DNA from: Thermoanaerobacterales bacterium
Lineage (GTDB): Bacteria > Actinomycetota > Acidimicrobiia > Acidimicrobiales > JACDCH01
Assembly: GCA_017577565.1 (NCBI GenBank)
Contig: PKRH01000009.1
Coordinates: 1-45,743 of the forward strand
Reading direction: 5' to 3'
Length of the DNA: 45,743 nucleotides
A program made the translations under genes and the position numbers. How positions within the stretch are numbered: position 1 is the stretch's first letter; each line of letters opens with the position of its first letter. Of this stretch, positions 1 through 8,437 are shown piece after piece. The notes under the pieces were generated by a model. It made no database searches. It saw only the letters and a list, made by a program, of their open reading frames with translations, and was not told the origin of the DNA.

Positions 1-52
1 GGCCGGGGGATCGGTGGGGCGGTCATCGCCCGCGACGCTACCGTCGCCGGCG

Positions 53-556
53 ATGACCCCCGGTGACGCCCCCGACGAGGCCCTGCTACCCACCGACGAG
101 GACCGGGCCGCCGACGTGACGGTGGCGCGCGTCGAGCCCCCGGTGACCTACGCCCTGCGCAGCCGGGTCCTGCGGGACGGCGCCCCACCCGAGCGGGCCC
201 GCCTCCCGGTCGACGACCTGCCCGACACGGCGGCCTTCGCGGCGACGGCGCCGGACGGCACGGTGGTGGGCACCGCGATCGTCTACCCCGAGCCCTGCCC
301 GTGGCTGCCCGACCGGCCAGGCGCCTGGCGGCTCCGCGGCATGGCGACCGACCCCGGCTGGCGCTCCCGGGGCGTGGGCAGCCGCGTGGTCGCCGCGGTG
401 GTGGACCACGTCGCGGCCCAGGGCGGCACGCTCGTGTGGTGCAACGCCCGGACGCCGGCCCAGCGGTTCTACGAGCGGGCCGGCTTCCGCACCCACGGCG
501 AGCCCTGGGAGGACCCGGAGATCGGCCCCCACATCGCCATGTGGCGCCCCCTCTGA
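53..556 (+). CDS. GNAT-family N-acetyltransferase
   Basis: 167-residue protein, probably transferring an acetyl group from acetyl-CoA to an unidentified amine in the cytosol. The acetyl-CoA binding motif A is visible as RGMATDPGWRSRGVGS followed by an amphipathic helix, and the fold ends with the usual NARTPAQRFYERAGF strand-helix (residues lining the C-terminal beta-bulge of GNATs). The ATG at 53 is chosen because TACCGT lies at 39-44, 8 bases before it, as for many genes here; a GTG at 14 and a GTG at 116 are in-frame alternatives and the latter would still keep the whole domain. Substrate cannot be told from sequence. Confidence 0.85.
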   Translation: MTPGDAPDEALLPTDEDRAADVTVARVEPPVTYALRSRVLRDGAPPERARLPVDDLPDTAAFAATAPDGTVVGTAIVYPEPCPWLPDRPGAWRLRGMATDPGWRSRGVGSRVVAAVVDHVAAQGGTLVWCNARTPAQRFYERAGFRTHGEPWEDPEIGPHIAMWRPL

Positions 557-606
557 CGGGCACCCTCCTTCGTCCGCCGGCGGGCCGCCCCGTTACCGTG
601 GGCCCG

Positions 607-1140
607 GTGCGCTGGACAGTCCACGGCGAACGGCCGATCTATGACTCCGACTGGATGCGCCTGGTGCTCGTCGACGTCGAGATCCCCGGCGCCCGGCGGT
701 TCGACCACCACGTCGTCCGCTACCCCAAGCAGGCGGCGGGCACGGTCGTCCACGACCCCGACCGGGGCGTGCTCCTGCTGTGGCGGCACCGGTTCATCAC
801 CGACACCTGGGGCTGGGAGGTGCCGGCCGGCGCCATCGAGCACGGCGAGACCCCCGAGCAGGCGGCCGCCCGGGAGGCGCTGGAGGAGACCGGCTGGCGA
901 CCCGGCCCGCTGCGGAAGCTCGGCGCCTACGCGCCGAGCAACGGCTCGTCCGACCAGGTGTTCCACGTGTTCGTCGCCGACGGCGCCGAGCACGTGGGCG
1001 AGCCGGCCGACCCCACCGAGAGCGAGCGGGTCGCCTGGGTGCCGGTCGACGAGGTCCGCGAGCTGATCGCCGCGGGGAAGGTCACCGACGGGCTGTCGCT
1101 GACCTCGCTGCTCTGGGCCCTGGCCCTCGACGCGCTCTGA
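607..1140 (+). CDS. Nudix hydrolase, ADP-ribose pyrophosphatase-like
   Basis: 177-residue Nudix hydrolase. The full Nudix box is present: G, five residues, E, seven residues, then REALEETG. The arrangement, with an N-terminal strand region before the box (VRYPKQAAGTVVHD) resembles ADP-sugar pyrophosphatases of the NUDT5/YqkG type, which cleave ADP-ribose to AMP and ribose-5-phosphate; this substrate is inferred. The GTG at 607 is chosen because TACCGT at 594-599 sits 7 bases upstream and there is no Shine-Dalgarno sequence. It is convergent with the helicase, 21 bases away. Confidence 0.88.
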   Translation: MRWTVHGERPIYDSDWMRLVLVDVEIPGARRFDHHVVRYPKQAAGTVVHDPDRGVLLLWRHRFITDTWGWEVPAGAIEHGETPEQAAAREALEETGWRPGPLRKLGAYAPSNGSSDQVFHVFVADGAEHVGEPADPTESERVAWVPVDEVRELIAAGKVTDGLSLTSLLWALALDAL

Positions 1141-1161
1141 GCGCCCGGCGCCGGCCCGCGG

Positions 1162-2343
1162 TCAGGCCGCGCCCTCGGCGGCCGGGTTCCAGCTCGCGAG
1201 GTCGGCCAGCCGCTTGTCGTTGGAGAACATCTCGACGATCGGCTCGTCCAGCCCCAGCCGGCGCTTCAGCCGGCGCACGTCGAGCTCCTCGTTCCAGAGC
1301 ACGAGCGTGACCGCGAGGCCCGTGGCGCCCGCCCGGGCGGTGCGGCCGGCCCGGTGGAGGTAGGTCTTCGGGTCGGGCGCCGGGTCGGCCTGGATGACGA
1401 CGTCCAGCTCGTCGATGTCGAGGCCCCGGGCGGCGACGTCGGTGGCCACGAGCGCCCGGAGCTTGCCGCTCGCGAACCGCTTGAGCGCCCGCTCCCGGAC
1501 CTCCTGGCGCAGGTCGCCGTGGATGGCCTTGGCGTCGACGCCCTCGCCCTCCAGCTGGCGGGCGAGCTTGTCGGCGGCCCGCTTCGTGTTGGTGAACACG
1601 AGGCAGCGCGACGCCGAGCGGGCGATGGCCGCGGCCACCCGGTGCTTGTCCATCTCGTGCACCAGGAGGAAGCGGTGGGCCATCTTGTCGACGGTGTGCG
1701 TCGGCGAGCCGACCTCGTGGAACACGGGGTCGCGCTGGTAGCGGTCGACCAGGCCCTGGATGCCGCCGTCGAGCGTGGCCGAGAACAGCAGCGTCTGGTG
1801 GCTGCCCTCGATGTGCCGCAGCACCCACTCGACCTGGGGCATGAACCCCATGTCGGCCATCCGGTCGGCCTCGTCGATGACGACGATGCCGATGTCGGTC
1901 AGGTCGGCCACGCCGCGGTCGATGAGGTCGATCAGCCGGCCCGGGGTGGCGACGACGATCTCGACGCCCTGCTCGAGCGCGGCGATCTGCTTGCGCATCT
2001 GGGCGCCGCCGTACACCGCGACCAGCCGCAGCGACCGGGCGTCGGCCAGCATCTTCAGCACGTCGGCCACCTGGATGGCCAGCTCGCGCGTCGGCACGAG
2101 CACCAGGCCGGTCGGCCGCTTCGGGGACGCGGGCTTGACCCGCTCGATCAGGGGGATGCCGAACGCGAGCGTCTTGCCGGAGCCGGTCTTGGCCTTGCCG
2201 CAGACGTCCCGGCCGGCGAGGCCGTCGGGGATGCAGAGCCGCTGGACGGGGAAGGCGGTGGTGAGGCCGGCCTCGTTCAGCACGGCCACGAGGTCGGACG
2301 ACACGCCCAGCGCAGAGAACGTGACTTGGTCGTCGTTGCGCAT
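1162..2343 (-). CDS. DEAD-box ATP-dependent RNA helicase
   Basis: 393-residue RNA helicase. Visible motifs, counting from the ATG at 2343: Q motif (F9 to Q34), Walker A KTGSGKT (52-58), PTREL (84-88), TPGR (133-136), DEAD (157-160), SAT (188-190) and HRAGRTAR (330-337), the last a common variant of HRxGRxGR. The protein ends soon after the second RecA domain, so it is a compact RhlE/DbpA-like helicase without an RNA-binding tail. An in-frame GTG at 2370 exists, but TAAGCT at 2355-2360 (minus strand) would place transcription start close to the ATG at 2343. Likely role is unwinding structured RNA in ribosome assembly or mRNA turnover (family knowledge). Confidence 0.92.
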   Translation of the reverse strand: MRNDDQVTFSALGVSSDLVAVLNEAGLTTAFPVQRLCIPDGLAGRDVCGKAKTGSGKTLAFGIPLIERVKPASPKRPTGLVLVPTRELAIQVADVLKMLADARSLRLVAVYGGAQMRKQIAALEQGVEIVVATPGRLIDLIDRGVADLTDIGIVVIDEADRMADMGFMPQVEWVLRHIEGSHQTLLFSATLDGGIQGLVDRYQRDPVFHEVGSPTHTVDKMAHRFLLVHEMDKHRVAAAIARSASRCLVFTNTKRAADKLARQLEGEGVDAKAIHGDLRQEVRERALKRFASGKLRALVATDVAARGLDIDELDVVIQADPAPDPKTYLHRAGRTARAGATGLAVTLVLWNEELDVRRLKRRLGLDEPIVEMFSNDKRLADLASWNPAAEGAA

Positions 2344-2448
2344 GGTTCTCGACCAGCTTACCGGCAGCACGTCCGGCGGCCGTCATCGCCCGCAGCGTGC
2401 GGGGACCACCCCGAGCGACGACGCGACGGCGGCCCGCGGCGGCCGAGG

Positions 2449-2997
2449 TCAGCCGACCGACATGTGCCGGCGGGCCGCGTCGCCCATGTCGATCACCTCG
2501 ACGGGGCGGTTGAACCCCCGGATCTCGTGGGGGCCGAGGCGCCGGTGCGCCAGCCCCTCGCCGGAGGCGTCGAACAGCGAGGCGGTGACGAGGAGCTGGT
2601 GGGGCTCGGCCTCGTCGCACAGCCGGGCGGCGAGGTTGACCGGCCGCCCGATGTAGTCGTCGCCCTCGAAGAGGATGACCCGACCCGCGGCGATGCCGCC
2701 CCGCAGCGGCAGCGGGCAGCCCCGGGCGTCGAGCGCCTGCTCCATGCGCAGGACGGCGTCGAGCAGGGGCCGGGGCTCGGTGGCGACGAGCATGGCGCCG
2801 TCGCCCAGCCACTTGGCCACCCGCACCCCGCGCCAGCCCGCCCGCTCACGGACGACGGACCGGAACGTCGACAGCGCCATCACGGCCTCGCCGACCCCCT
2901 TCTCGTCGGTCAGCGACGTGAAGCCGCAGAGGTCGATGAAGGCGAAGTTCCGGCGGACCAGCGCGTCGGCGTTCTGGTCGTCTGGGAGCTGCTGCAC
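2449..2997 (-). CDS. Class III adenylate/guanylate cyclase catalytic-domain protein
   Basis: 182-residue protein that is almost only a class III nucleotidyl cyclase domain. Metal-binding aspartates are D22 (FIDLCGFT) and D66 (KWLGDGAML); K62 and D114 match the purine-selecting Lys/Asp of adenylate cyclases; N121 and R125 (VNLAAR) match transition-state residues. All catalytic positions are therefore kept and it should make cAMP if it dimerises (inference). No sensor or membrane segment is present. The GTG at 2997 is chosen because TAGCAT (3006-3011, minus strand) lies 8 bases upstream; a much longer in-frame ORF back to 3189 would run through the divergent serine hydrolase. Confidence 0.85.
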   Translation of the reverse strand: MQQLPDDQNADALVRRNFAFIDLCGFTSLTDEKGVGEAVMALSTFRSVVRERAGWRGVRVAKWLGDGAMLVATEPRPLLDAVLRMEQALDARGCPLPLRGGIAAGRVILFEGDDYIGRPVNLAARLCDEAEPHQLLVTASLFDASGEGLAHRRLGPHEIRGFNRPVEVIDMGDAARRHMSVG

Positions 2998-3094
2998 GGC
3001 CAGGGATGCTAGTGGGCCGGAACGCTGGTGAGCGCTCTCACCCGCCCTGCGGGCACCCGGCCCGCCGCGTGGGGCGCCGGTAGCGTGTCCGGCC
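2998..3094. promoter_or_regulatory. Divergent promoter region, cyclase / serine hydrolase
   Basis: 97-base gap with one -10-like box per strand: TAGCAT at 3006-3011 on the minus strand, 8 bases before the cyclase GTG, and TAGCGT at 3081-3086 on the plus strand, 8 bases before the hydrolase GTG. Neither gene has a Shine-Dalgarno sequence, so both are predicted leaderless. Confidence 0.6.
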
Positions 3095-3919
3095 GTGCCG
3101 CCGCTCGACGCCCTCGCCACCTGGCCGGTGCCCACCGCCGCCGGCGCCGTCGTCACGCCGCAGGGCACCGTGGCCACCCACGGGCCCACCGGGTGGCGGA
3201 CGCGGATCGCCTCGGTGACGAAGCTGCTCGTCGCCTACGCCTGCCTGATCGCCGTCGAGGAGGGGACCCTCGACCTCGACGCACCCGCCGGCCCGCCCGG
3301 GTCGACCGTTCGGCACCTCATGGCCCACGCCTCGGGCCTGCCGTTCGAGGGCGACGAGCCGATCGCCCCGCCGGGCCGGCGCCGCATCTACAGCAACACC
3401 GGCTTCGAGCGGCTGGGCGAGGCGCTCGAGGCCGCGGCCGGCATGTCGGCCGCCGAGTACCTGCACGAGGCGGTGCTGGCGCCGCTCGGCATGCACGCGA
3501 GCGAGCTGCGGGGATCGGTGGCCAAGGACGGCTGGTCGACCGTCGACGACCTGGCGCGCTTCGCCGCCGAGCTGCTCTCCCCCACCCTGCTCGCGCCGGC
3601 CACCCTGGCCGAGGCCACGACCGAGCAGTTCCCCGGCCTGGCCGGCGTCGTCCCCGGACTGGGCAGCTACGACCCCAACCCGTGGGGGCTCGGGTTCGAG
3701 CTGAAGGGCACGAAGTCGCCCCACTGGACGGCGCCCGGTGGCTCGCCCCGCACCTTCGGCCACTTCGGCGGCGCCGGGACCTTCCTGTGGGTCGACCCCG
3801 ACGCCGCCGTGGCCTGCGTCGTGCTCACCGACCGGGAGTTCGGCGACTGGGCGCCGCCGTTGTGGTCGGCGGTGTCGGCCGAGGTGCTCGCCGCCTACGG
3901 CACCCCGCCCCACCCCTGA
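3095..3919 (+). CDS. Serine hydrolase of the beta-lactamase/transpeptidase fold (class C type)
   Basis: 274-residue serine hydrolase. The catalytic SxxK is S40-V-T-K43, the YxN motif is Y99-S-N101, and the third motif is HFGGAG near residue 225, as in class C beta-lactamase-related esterases and D-aminopeptidases. There is no signal peptide or membrane segment, so it is probably cytosolic and an esterase or peptidase rather than a penicillin-binding enzyme (inference). Start GTG at 3095 is supported by TAGCGT 8 bases upstream. Substrate unknown. Confidence 0.85.
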   Translation: MPPLDALATWPVPTAAGAVVTPQGTVATHGPTGWRTRIASVTKLLVAYACLIAVEEGTLDLDAPAGPPGSTVRHLMAHASGLPFEGDEPIAPPGRRRIYSNTGFERLGEALEAAAGMSAAEYLHEAVLAPLGMHASELRGSVAKDGWSTVDDLARFAAELLSPTLLAPATLAEATTEQFPGLAGVVPGLGSYDPNPWGLGFELKGTKSPHWTAPGGSPRTFGHFGGAGTFLWVDPDAAVACVVLTDREFGDWAPPLWSAVSAEVLAAYGTPPHP

Positions 3920-3953
3920 CCGCGGGCGGAGCGCCGAGCCGGCGGCCACCTGG

Positions 3954-5732
3954 TCAGAAGGCGGCCGCCAACAGGTCGGCGGGACCGGCGGTCACCGCGG
4001 GGGCCAGCCCCGACGCCTGGGGCAGGATCTGCTCGGCGTAGAACTTCGCCGTCACCAGCTTCTGCCGGAGGAAGTCGGCGTCGCCCTCGCCGGCGTCGAG
4101 CAGCCGCCGGGCCGCCCGGGCGCTGCGGGCCAGCAGCCAGCCGCCGACGACGATGCCGCACATCCGCAGGTAGGGCGTGGCGCCCGCCAGCGCGTTGTTG
4201 GGGTCGGCCAGGCCGTTGGCCAGCAGCCAGTCGGTGGTCTCCTTCAGCACCGTGTGGGCGTCCGCCAGCCGCTTGCCGATGGCGGCCAGGTCGCCGTCCC
4301 CGGCGGCCAGCTCGGCGGCGGTGCCCTCGATGTCGGCCAGCAGGTCGGCGATCACGCCGCCGGACCGCATCGGCAGCTTGCGCCCGACCAGGTCCATGGC
4401 CTGGATCCCGTTGGTGCCCTCGTAGATGGGGGCGATGCGGATGTCCCGGTAGTGCTGGGCGACGCCGGTCTCCTCGATGTAGCCCATGCCGCCGTGGACC
4501 TGGAGGGCGAGCGAGGTGATCTCGACGCCGAGGTCGGTGCCCCACGCCTTGGTGATGGGCGTGAGCAGGTCGGCCAGCTCCTGCCGGCGGGTGCGGACGT
4601 CCTCGTCCGGGTGGCGGGCGGCCAGGTCGATGCACTCGGCGTTGAGGTAGGCCAGGCAGCGCAGCGCCTCGAGCTGCGACCGCATGGTCAGCAGCATGCG
4701 CCGCACGTCCGGGTGCTCGACGATCGGGGACTGCTCGCCGGGGGGCGCCCCCGGTGCCCGGCCCTGGCGCCGCTCCTTCGCGTAGGCGACGGCCTGCTGG
4801 TAGGCCCGCTCCCCGACCGCCAGGCCCTCGACGCCCACCGACAGGCGGGCGTTGTTCATCATCTTGAACATGTAGCGCATGCCCTGGTTGGGCTCGCCGA
4901 CCAGGTAGCCGACGGCGCCCTCGTAGGACATGACGCAGGTCGGGCTGGCGTTGATGCCCATCTTCTGCTCGATGGACACGCAGTGGACGGCGTTGCGCTC
5001 GCCGAGGGAGCCGTCGTCGTTCACCAGCACCTTGGGCACGATGAAGCAGGAGATGCCCTTGGTGCCCGGGGGCGAGCCCGGGATGCGGGCCAGCACCAGG
5101 TGGATGATGTTCTCGGCCAGGTCGTGCTCGCCGTAGGTGATGAAGATCTTCTGGCCGGTGATGCGCCAGGTGCCGTCGTCGGCCTGCTCGGCCCGGGTGG
5201 TCAGCGCCCCGAGGTCGGACCCCGCCTGCGGCTCGGTGAGGTTCATGGTGCCGGTCCACTCGCCCGTCACCATCTTCGGCAGGAACCGCTCGCGCTGCTC
5301 CTCCGAGCCGTAGTGGAGCAGCATGTCGATGGCGCCCTGGGTGAGCAGCGGGCAGAGGGAGAACGCCATGTTGGCGGCCGTCAGCATCTCCTGCATGGCG
5401 ATGGTGACGATCCAGGGGAACCCCCCGCCCCCGTACTCCGCGGGGAAGGGGACGCCGCCCCACCCGGCCTCCACGTAGCGCCGGTAGGCGTCGCGGAAGC
5501 CGTCGGGCGTCGTCACCGTCCCGTCGTCGTTGCGCCGGCTGTGCTGCAGGTCGCCGACCCGGTTGAGGGGGCCGACCTCCTGGGCGAAGAAGCGGCCCGA
5601 CTCCTCGAGGACGCCGTAGACGAGCTCCGGCTCGGCGTGCTCGTAGCCGGGGAGCGCCGAGAGCGCCGGCAGGTCGACCACGTTCTCGAGGACGAACCGC
5701 ATGTCGGCGAGGGGTGCCGAGTAGTCCGACAT
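3954..5732 (-). CDS. Acyl-CoA dehydrogenase, long form
   Basis: 592-residue FAD-dependent acyl-CoA dehydrogenase that introduces the alpha-beta double bond into an acyl-CoA and passes electrons to electron transfer flavoprotein. Family signatures are MNLTEPQAGSDLGALTT (FAD/substrate binding), QKIFITYGEHD, and IYEGTNGIQAMDL, which carries the catalytic glutamate region. The extra C-terminal 150 residues match the longer form of the family with an acetyl-CoA-dehydrogenase-like C-terminal domain, as opposed to the usual 380-residue enzymes. ATG at 5732 has TACCGT at 5740-5745 (minus strand), 7 bases upstream. Chain-length preference cannot be read from sequence; fatty-acid beta-oxidation is the default assignment. 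Confidence 0.93.
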   Translation of the reverse strand: MSDYSAPLADMRFVLENVVDLPALSALPGYEHAEPELVYGVLEESGRFFAQEVGPLNRVGDLQHSRRNDDGTVTTPDGFRDAYRRYVEAGWGGVPFPAEYGGGGFPWIVTIAMQEMLTAANMAFSLCPLLTQGAIDMLLHYGSEEQRERFLPKMVTGEWTGTMNLTEPQAGSDLGALTTRAEQADDGTWRITGQKIFITYGEHDLAENIIHLVLARIPGSPPGTKGISCFIVPKVLVNDDGSLGERNAVHCVSIEQKMGINASPTCVMSYEGAVGYLVGEPNQGMRYMFKMMNNARLSVGVEGLAVGERAYQQAVAYAKERRQGRAPGAPPGEQSPIVEHPDVRRMLLTMRSQLEALRCLAYLNAECIDLAARHPDEDVRTRRQELADLLTPITKAWGTDLGVEITSLALQVHGGMGYIEETGVAQHYRDIRIAPIYEGTNGIQAMDLVGRKLPMRSGGVIADLLADIEGTAAELAAGDGDLAAIGKRLADAHTVLKETTDWLLANGLADPNNALAGATPYLRMCGIVVGGWLLARSARAARRLLDAGEGDADFLRQKLVTAKFYAEQILPQASGLAPAVTAGPADLLAAAF

Positions 5733-5850
5733 GCGGTGAACGGTAGGCCGCGGCGTCGAGCCCCGAAACCTGATGGCGACGTCATGTCACCTCGTGCGCG
5801 ACCTGCGTGGCGGGCCGGGCGCGCGTCGCCCGGCCCACCGGCGCGGCCCG

Positions 5851-6750
5851 TCAGCCGACGTCGGGGATCCGGCCGCAGATCGCCCCGGTGAGCTGGTCGG
5901 CGGCCTCGACGACGCGCCCGGCGAGCGCCCGCACCTCGGCCCCCCGCAGCTCCCGGTCGTCGACGACCGTCGGCGAAGGGGTGAGGTCGACCCCGCCGGC
6001 GGCGTCGAACACCGGCGCGATGACGTCGGCGATCCGGTAGCCGGCCGAGTCGTCGAGCTCGACGGCCAGCAGCCGCTGGCGGGCGACGGCCGCCAGCAGC
6101 GCCCGCCGGGTCTCGCCCTCGACCGGTGCCGCCCCGGCGCTCCCGACCTGCCCGTTGGACGGCAGCGCCCCGGACAGGCGCCGCCACTCCGGCGAGGCCA
6201 GCATGACCGCGAACCGCTGCCGGCGGACGACCGGGAGCGCGTCGAGCGTGGGCGGGACCGCCTCGACGGACGCCGCCCGGGCCAGCCAGGCCTCGACCGT
6301 GAGCGTGTCGGCCCACGCCATGAACACCGCACCCACCGGCGGGGCGACCGGCAGGCGGAGGGTGCCCACCGACGGCCGCACGCCCTCGGGCACCCCGGCC
6401 TCCGCGTTGCAGGCGATGTGGTCGCCGGCGAACTGCCAGGCCCGGGCCCACAGGCCCGTCGTCCGGGCGAGCTCCTCCAGCACGGGCGGGACGAAGTCGG
6501 CCGCCGTGTAGCCCCGCCGGGCCGCCTCGCCGATGGCGACGAGCCGCGGCCCGAGCGAGTACCGCTTCTCGTCCGGGTGGCGCACCAGCACGCCACGCGC
6601 GGTGAGCGCGCTCAGCAGCGCGTGGGCGGTCGCCTTGTTCAGGCCGCAGCGGCGCGCCACCTCCGAGAGCGTGAAGCGCTCGTCGGGGTGGGCGGCCATG
6701 AGTTCGAGGACCGCCACCGTGCGTTCGGCCCCCGGAGCCGGCCGCGCCAC
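5851..6750 (-). CDS. IclR-family transcriptional regulator
   Basis: About 299 residues. The N-terminal winged helix-turn-helix starts at GAERTVAVLELMAAHP and contains FTLSEVARRCGLNKATAHALLSAL; the C-terminal ligand domain includes GLWARAWQFAGDHIACNAEA. The GTG at 6750 is chosen because it begins just before the DNA-binding domain; upstream in-frame ATGs at 6909 and 6915 lie above a -10-like TACAGT near 6877-6882 (minus strand), and the residues between are low-complexity. IclR proteins usually control a neighbouring catabolic gene; here the divergent neighbour is the metal-less MBL-fold protein at 6969, and the acyl-CoA dehydrogenase lies downstream. Effector unknown. Confidence 0.85.
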   Translation of the reverse strand: MARPAPGAERTVAVLELMAAHPDERFTLSEVARRCGLNKATAHALLSALTARGVLVRHPDEKRYSLGPRLVAIGEAARRGYTAADFVPPVLEELARTTGLWARAWQFAGDHIACNAEAGVPEGVRPSVGTLRLPVAPPVGAVFMAWADTLTVEAWLARAASVEAVPPTLDALPVVRRQRFAVMLASPEWRRLSGALPSNGQVGSAGAAPVEGETRRALLAAVARQRLLAVELDDSAGYRIADVIAPVFDAAGGVDLTPSPTVVDDRELRGAEVRALAGRVVEAADQLTGAICGRIPDVG

Positions 6751-6968
6751 GCTCAGCCCCCGCCTCGACGCCCGCTCGGGCGCGCTCGATCCCGGCCCTC
6801 GCGCAGCGCGCGCCGTTCTTTGCCCGCGTCCGTGTCCATGGCCCGCCTTCGTCGTGTCCCTGACCGCTGTCCGTGTGGAACTGTAGCCCCGGGGCGCGGA
6901 CGGCAACATGTTCACGCCGATCGGCGGTCGCGCTGTGCACCCGATCCGCCACGGTTAGCCTCCGCTCG

Positions 6969-7781
6969 GTGGCACTCGAGCTCCTCGACGCGGGGGTCAT
7001 GGCCTGGCTCCAGCACCCGCCCCGCCGCGGCCGGCCCAACGCGGGGGTCGTCGTCGACCCCGACGGCGCGACCGTCGTCGACACGCTGATGACGCCGTCG
7101 CAGTACGAGCCGTTCGCGGCGGCCCTCGACGACCTCGGCCTGCGGGTGCGACGCATCGTGCTGACCGGCAGCAGCGTCGAGCAGGTGGGGGGCACCGGCC
7201 GGTTCAACCTGGCCGCCGTCTACGGCAGCCCGCAGGCGAGCGTCCACCTCGACCAGCCGCCCAACACGGCGAGCTGGCGGGCGCTGTTCCCCGACGAGGC
7301 CGACGCGTTCGACGAGGTCGTCACCCGCCCGGTGAGCCACGTCGTCGCGTCCGACGTGCAGCTCACCGACGCCGTCGTCGTGCTCGCCACCGGCGGGCAG
7401 ATGGCGGAGAACCTGGTGGCGCTGGTGCCCGGGGCCGGCGTGCTGTTCGCCGGGGCGATGTGCAGCTTCGGCGCCACGCCGCTGTGCTGGCAGGGCGACC
7501 CGGCCCGGTGGGCCGACGAGCTCGACCGCCTGGTCGAGCTGGCCCCGGTCATCGTCCCGGGGCACGGCCCGATCGGCGGCGAGGGGGAGGTCCGCGAGCT
7601 GCAGGCCTACCTGCGGGCGTGCGTGGCGGCGGACGGGGACCCCGGGCGGATCCCGCCGGGGCCGTGGGACGAGTGGTCCGACCGGGAGCACGACGTCGTC
7701 AACGTCGAGCGGGCGCACATGCTGGCATCCGGCGACGACGGCGTGCCCCCGTCGATGCTCCGCCTCGCCGGCCTCGCCTGA
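6969..7781 (+). CDS. Metallo-beta-lactamase-fold protein lacking metal ligands (probable pseudoenzyme)
   Basis: 270 residues. The chain follows the MBL fold: strand RRIVLTG, the GG of the first loop (G74-G75), VLFAG with the strand around residue 160, and VPGHGPIGG at 197-205. However the HxHxDH motif reads G67-S-S69-V-E71-Q72, the middle-histidine position reads Q144, and the bridging aspartate after LFAG is A163; only H199 remains. A two-zinc or two-iron centre therefore cannot be built. The fold and reading frame are otherwise intact, so this looks like a maintained non-metal protein, perhaps a sensor or binding protein, and not a decayed gene. GTG at 6969 follows TAGCCT (6956-6961) by 7 bases. 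Divergent from IclR. Confidence 0.75.
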   Translation: MALELLDAGVMAWLQHPPRRGRPNAGVVVDPDGATVVDTLMTPSQYEPFAAALDDLGLRVRRIVLTGSSVEQVGGTGRFNLAAVYGSPQASVHLDQPPNTASWRALFPDEADAFDEVVTRPVSHVVASDVQLTDAVVVLATGGQMAENLVALVPGAGVLFAGAMCSFGATPLCWQGDPARWADELDRLVELAPVIVPGHGPIGGEGEVRELQAYLRACVAADGDPGRIPPGPWDEWSDREHDVVNVERAHMLASGDDGVPPSMLRLAGLA

Positions 7782-7786
7782 CCGCC

Positions 7787-7805
7787 GCCGGCCGCGCGCG
7801 CCGGC
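7787..7805. terminator. Hairpin between convergent genes
   Basis: GCCGGC, seven-base loop, GCCGGC in the 25-base gap between two convergent genes. No T tract. It could serve both strands as a GC-rich terminator. Confidence 0.4.
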
Positions 7806-7806
7806 G

Positions 7807-8370
7807 TCAGCGGCTGCGCAGCTCGTAGAAGCGGCTGGACTCGGGCCGGTAGAGCAGCACGAGGATGACGGCCGCCAGCGCGACGCTGATCGCGGACGAC
7901 ACGTAGGTCACCGTCGTGGCGCCCCCGCCGGCGACGGTGAACACGATGCTCACCAGGTTCAGGCCCGCCAGCACGGTGGCCACGACCCGGGCCCAGCTCT
8001 CGCCCCGCCCGTTCACCACCGCCATCCAGATCCACAGCCCGACGCCGACGAGACCGAAGACCACCGACATGGCGACGGCGACGTTCACGGCCATGTCGAG
8101 CTCGTCCCCGGACAGGGAGTCGTCGGCCTCCTGGATCGCCTCGCGGATCTGGTCGGTCTGTGTGAGGCCGACGAGCACGCCGATCAGCGTCAGCGCCGCG
8201 CCCAGGTACATGAGGCGCACCGCGAGCCGGATGCTCGCCGGCTGCTCGACCGGTGGCGGTACGGCTCGGGCGGCGGCGGGCGGCGCCTCGTCGGACGCCC
8301 ACCGGAACGACGGCGGCGTCGTGCCCTCGGTGCTCTCGTCGCCGGACGGCCCGGTCGGCGGTGTGGTCAC
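7807..8370 (-). CDS. Four-pass membrane protein of unknown function
   Basis: 187 residues. The first 50 residues are Pro/Ser/Thr/Glu-rich and probably cytoplasmic; then come four hydrophobic segments, starting around LAVRLMYLGAALTLIGVL, VAVAMSVVFGLVGVGLWIW, ARVVATVLAGLNLVSIVF and SSAISVALAAVILVLL, with a short acidic loop between the first two. No catalytic motif seen. The GTG at 8370 is chosen for its strong GGAGGAG, 6 bases upstream, making it one of the few genes here with a canonical Shine-Dalgarno sequence. The pattern resembles small integral membrane proteins common in actinomycetes; no function proposed. Confidence 0.75.
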   Translation of the reverse strand: MTTPPTGPSGDESTEGTTPPSFRWASDEAPPAAARAVPPPVEQPASIRLAVRLMYLGAALTLIGVLVGLTQTDQIREAIQEADDSLSGDELDMAVNVAVAMSVVFGLVGVGLWIWMAVVNGRGESWARVVATVLAGLNLVSIVFTVAGGGATTVTYVSSAISVALAAVILVLLYRPESSRFYELRSR

Positions 8371-8437
8371 GCTGCGCTCCTCCGTTCGGGCAGGGGGCAC
8401 CTGACGGCGCCGAGCCGCCGCGCGTACGGTCCCGGGC

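Noticed and set aside
301..606. A 279-residue version of the Nudix protein starting at 301
   Set aside because: The first 102 residues are the out-of-frame C-terminus of the GNAT gene; the -10 box and fold favour GTG at 607.
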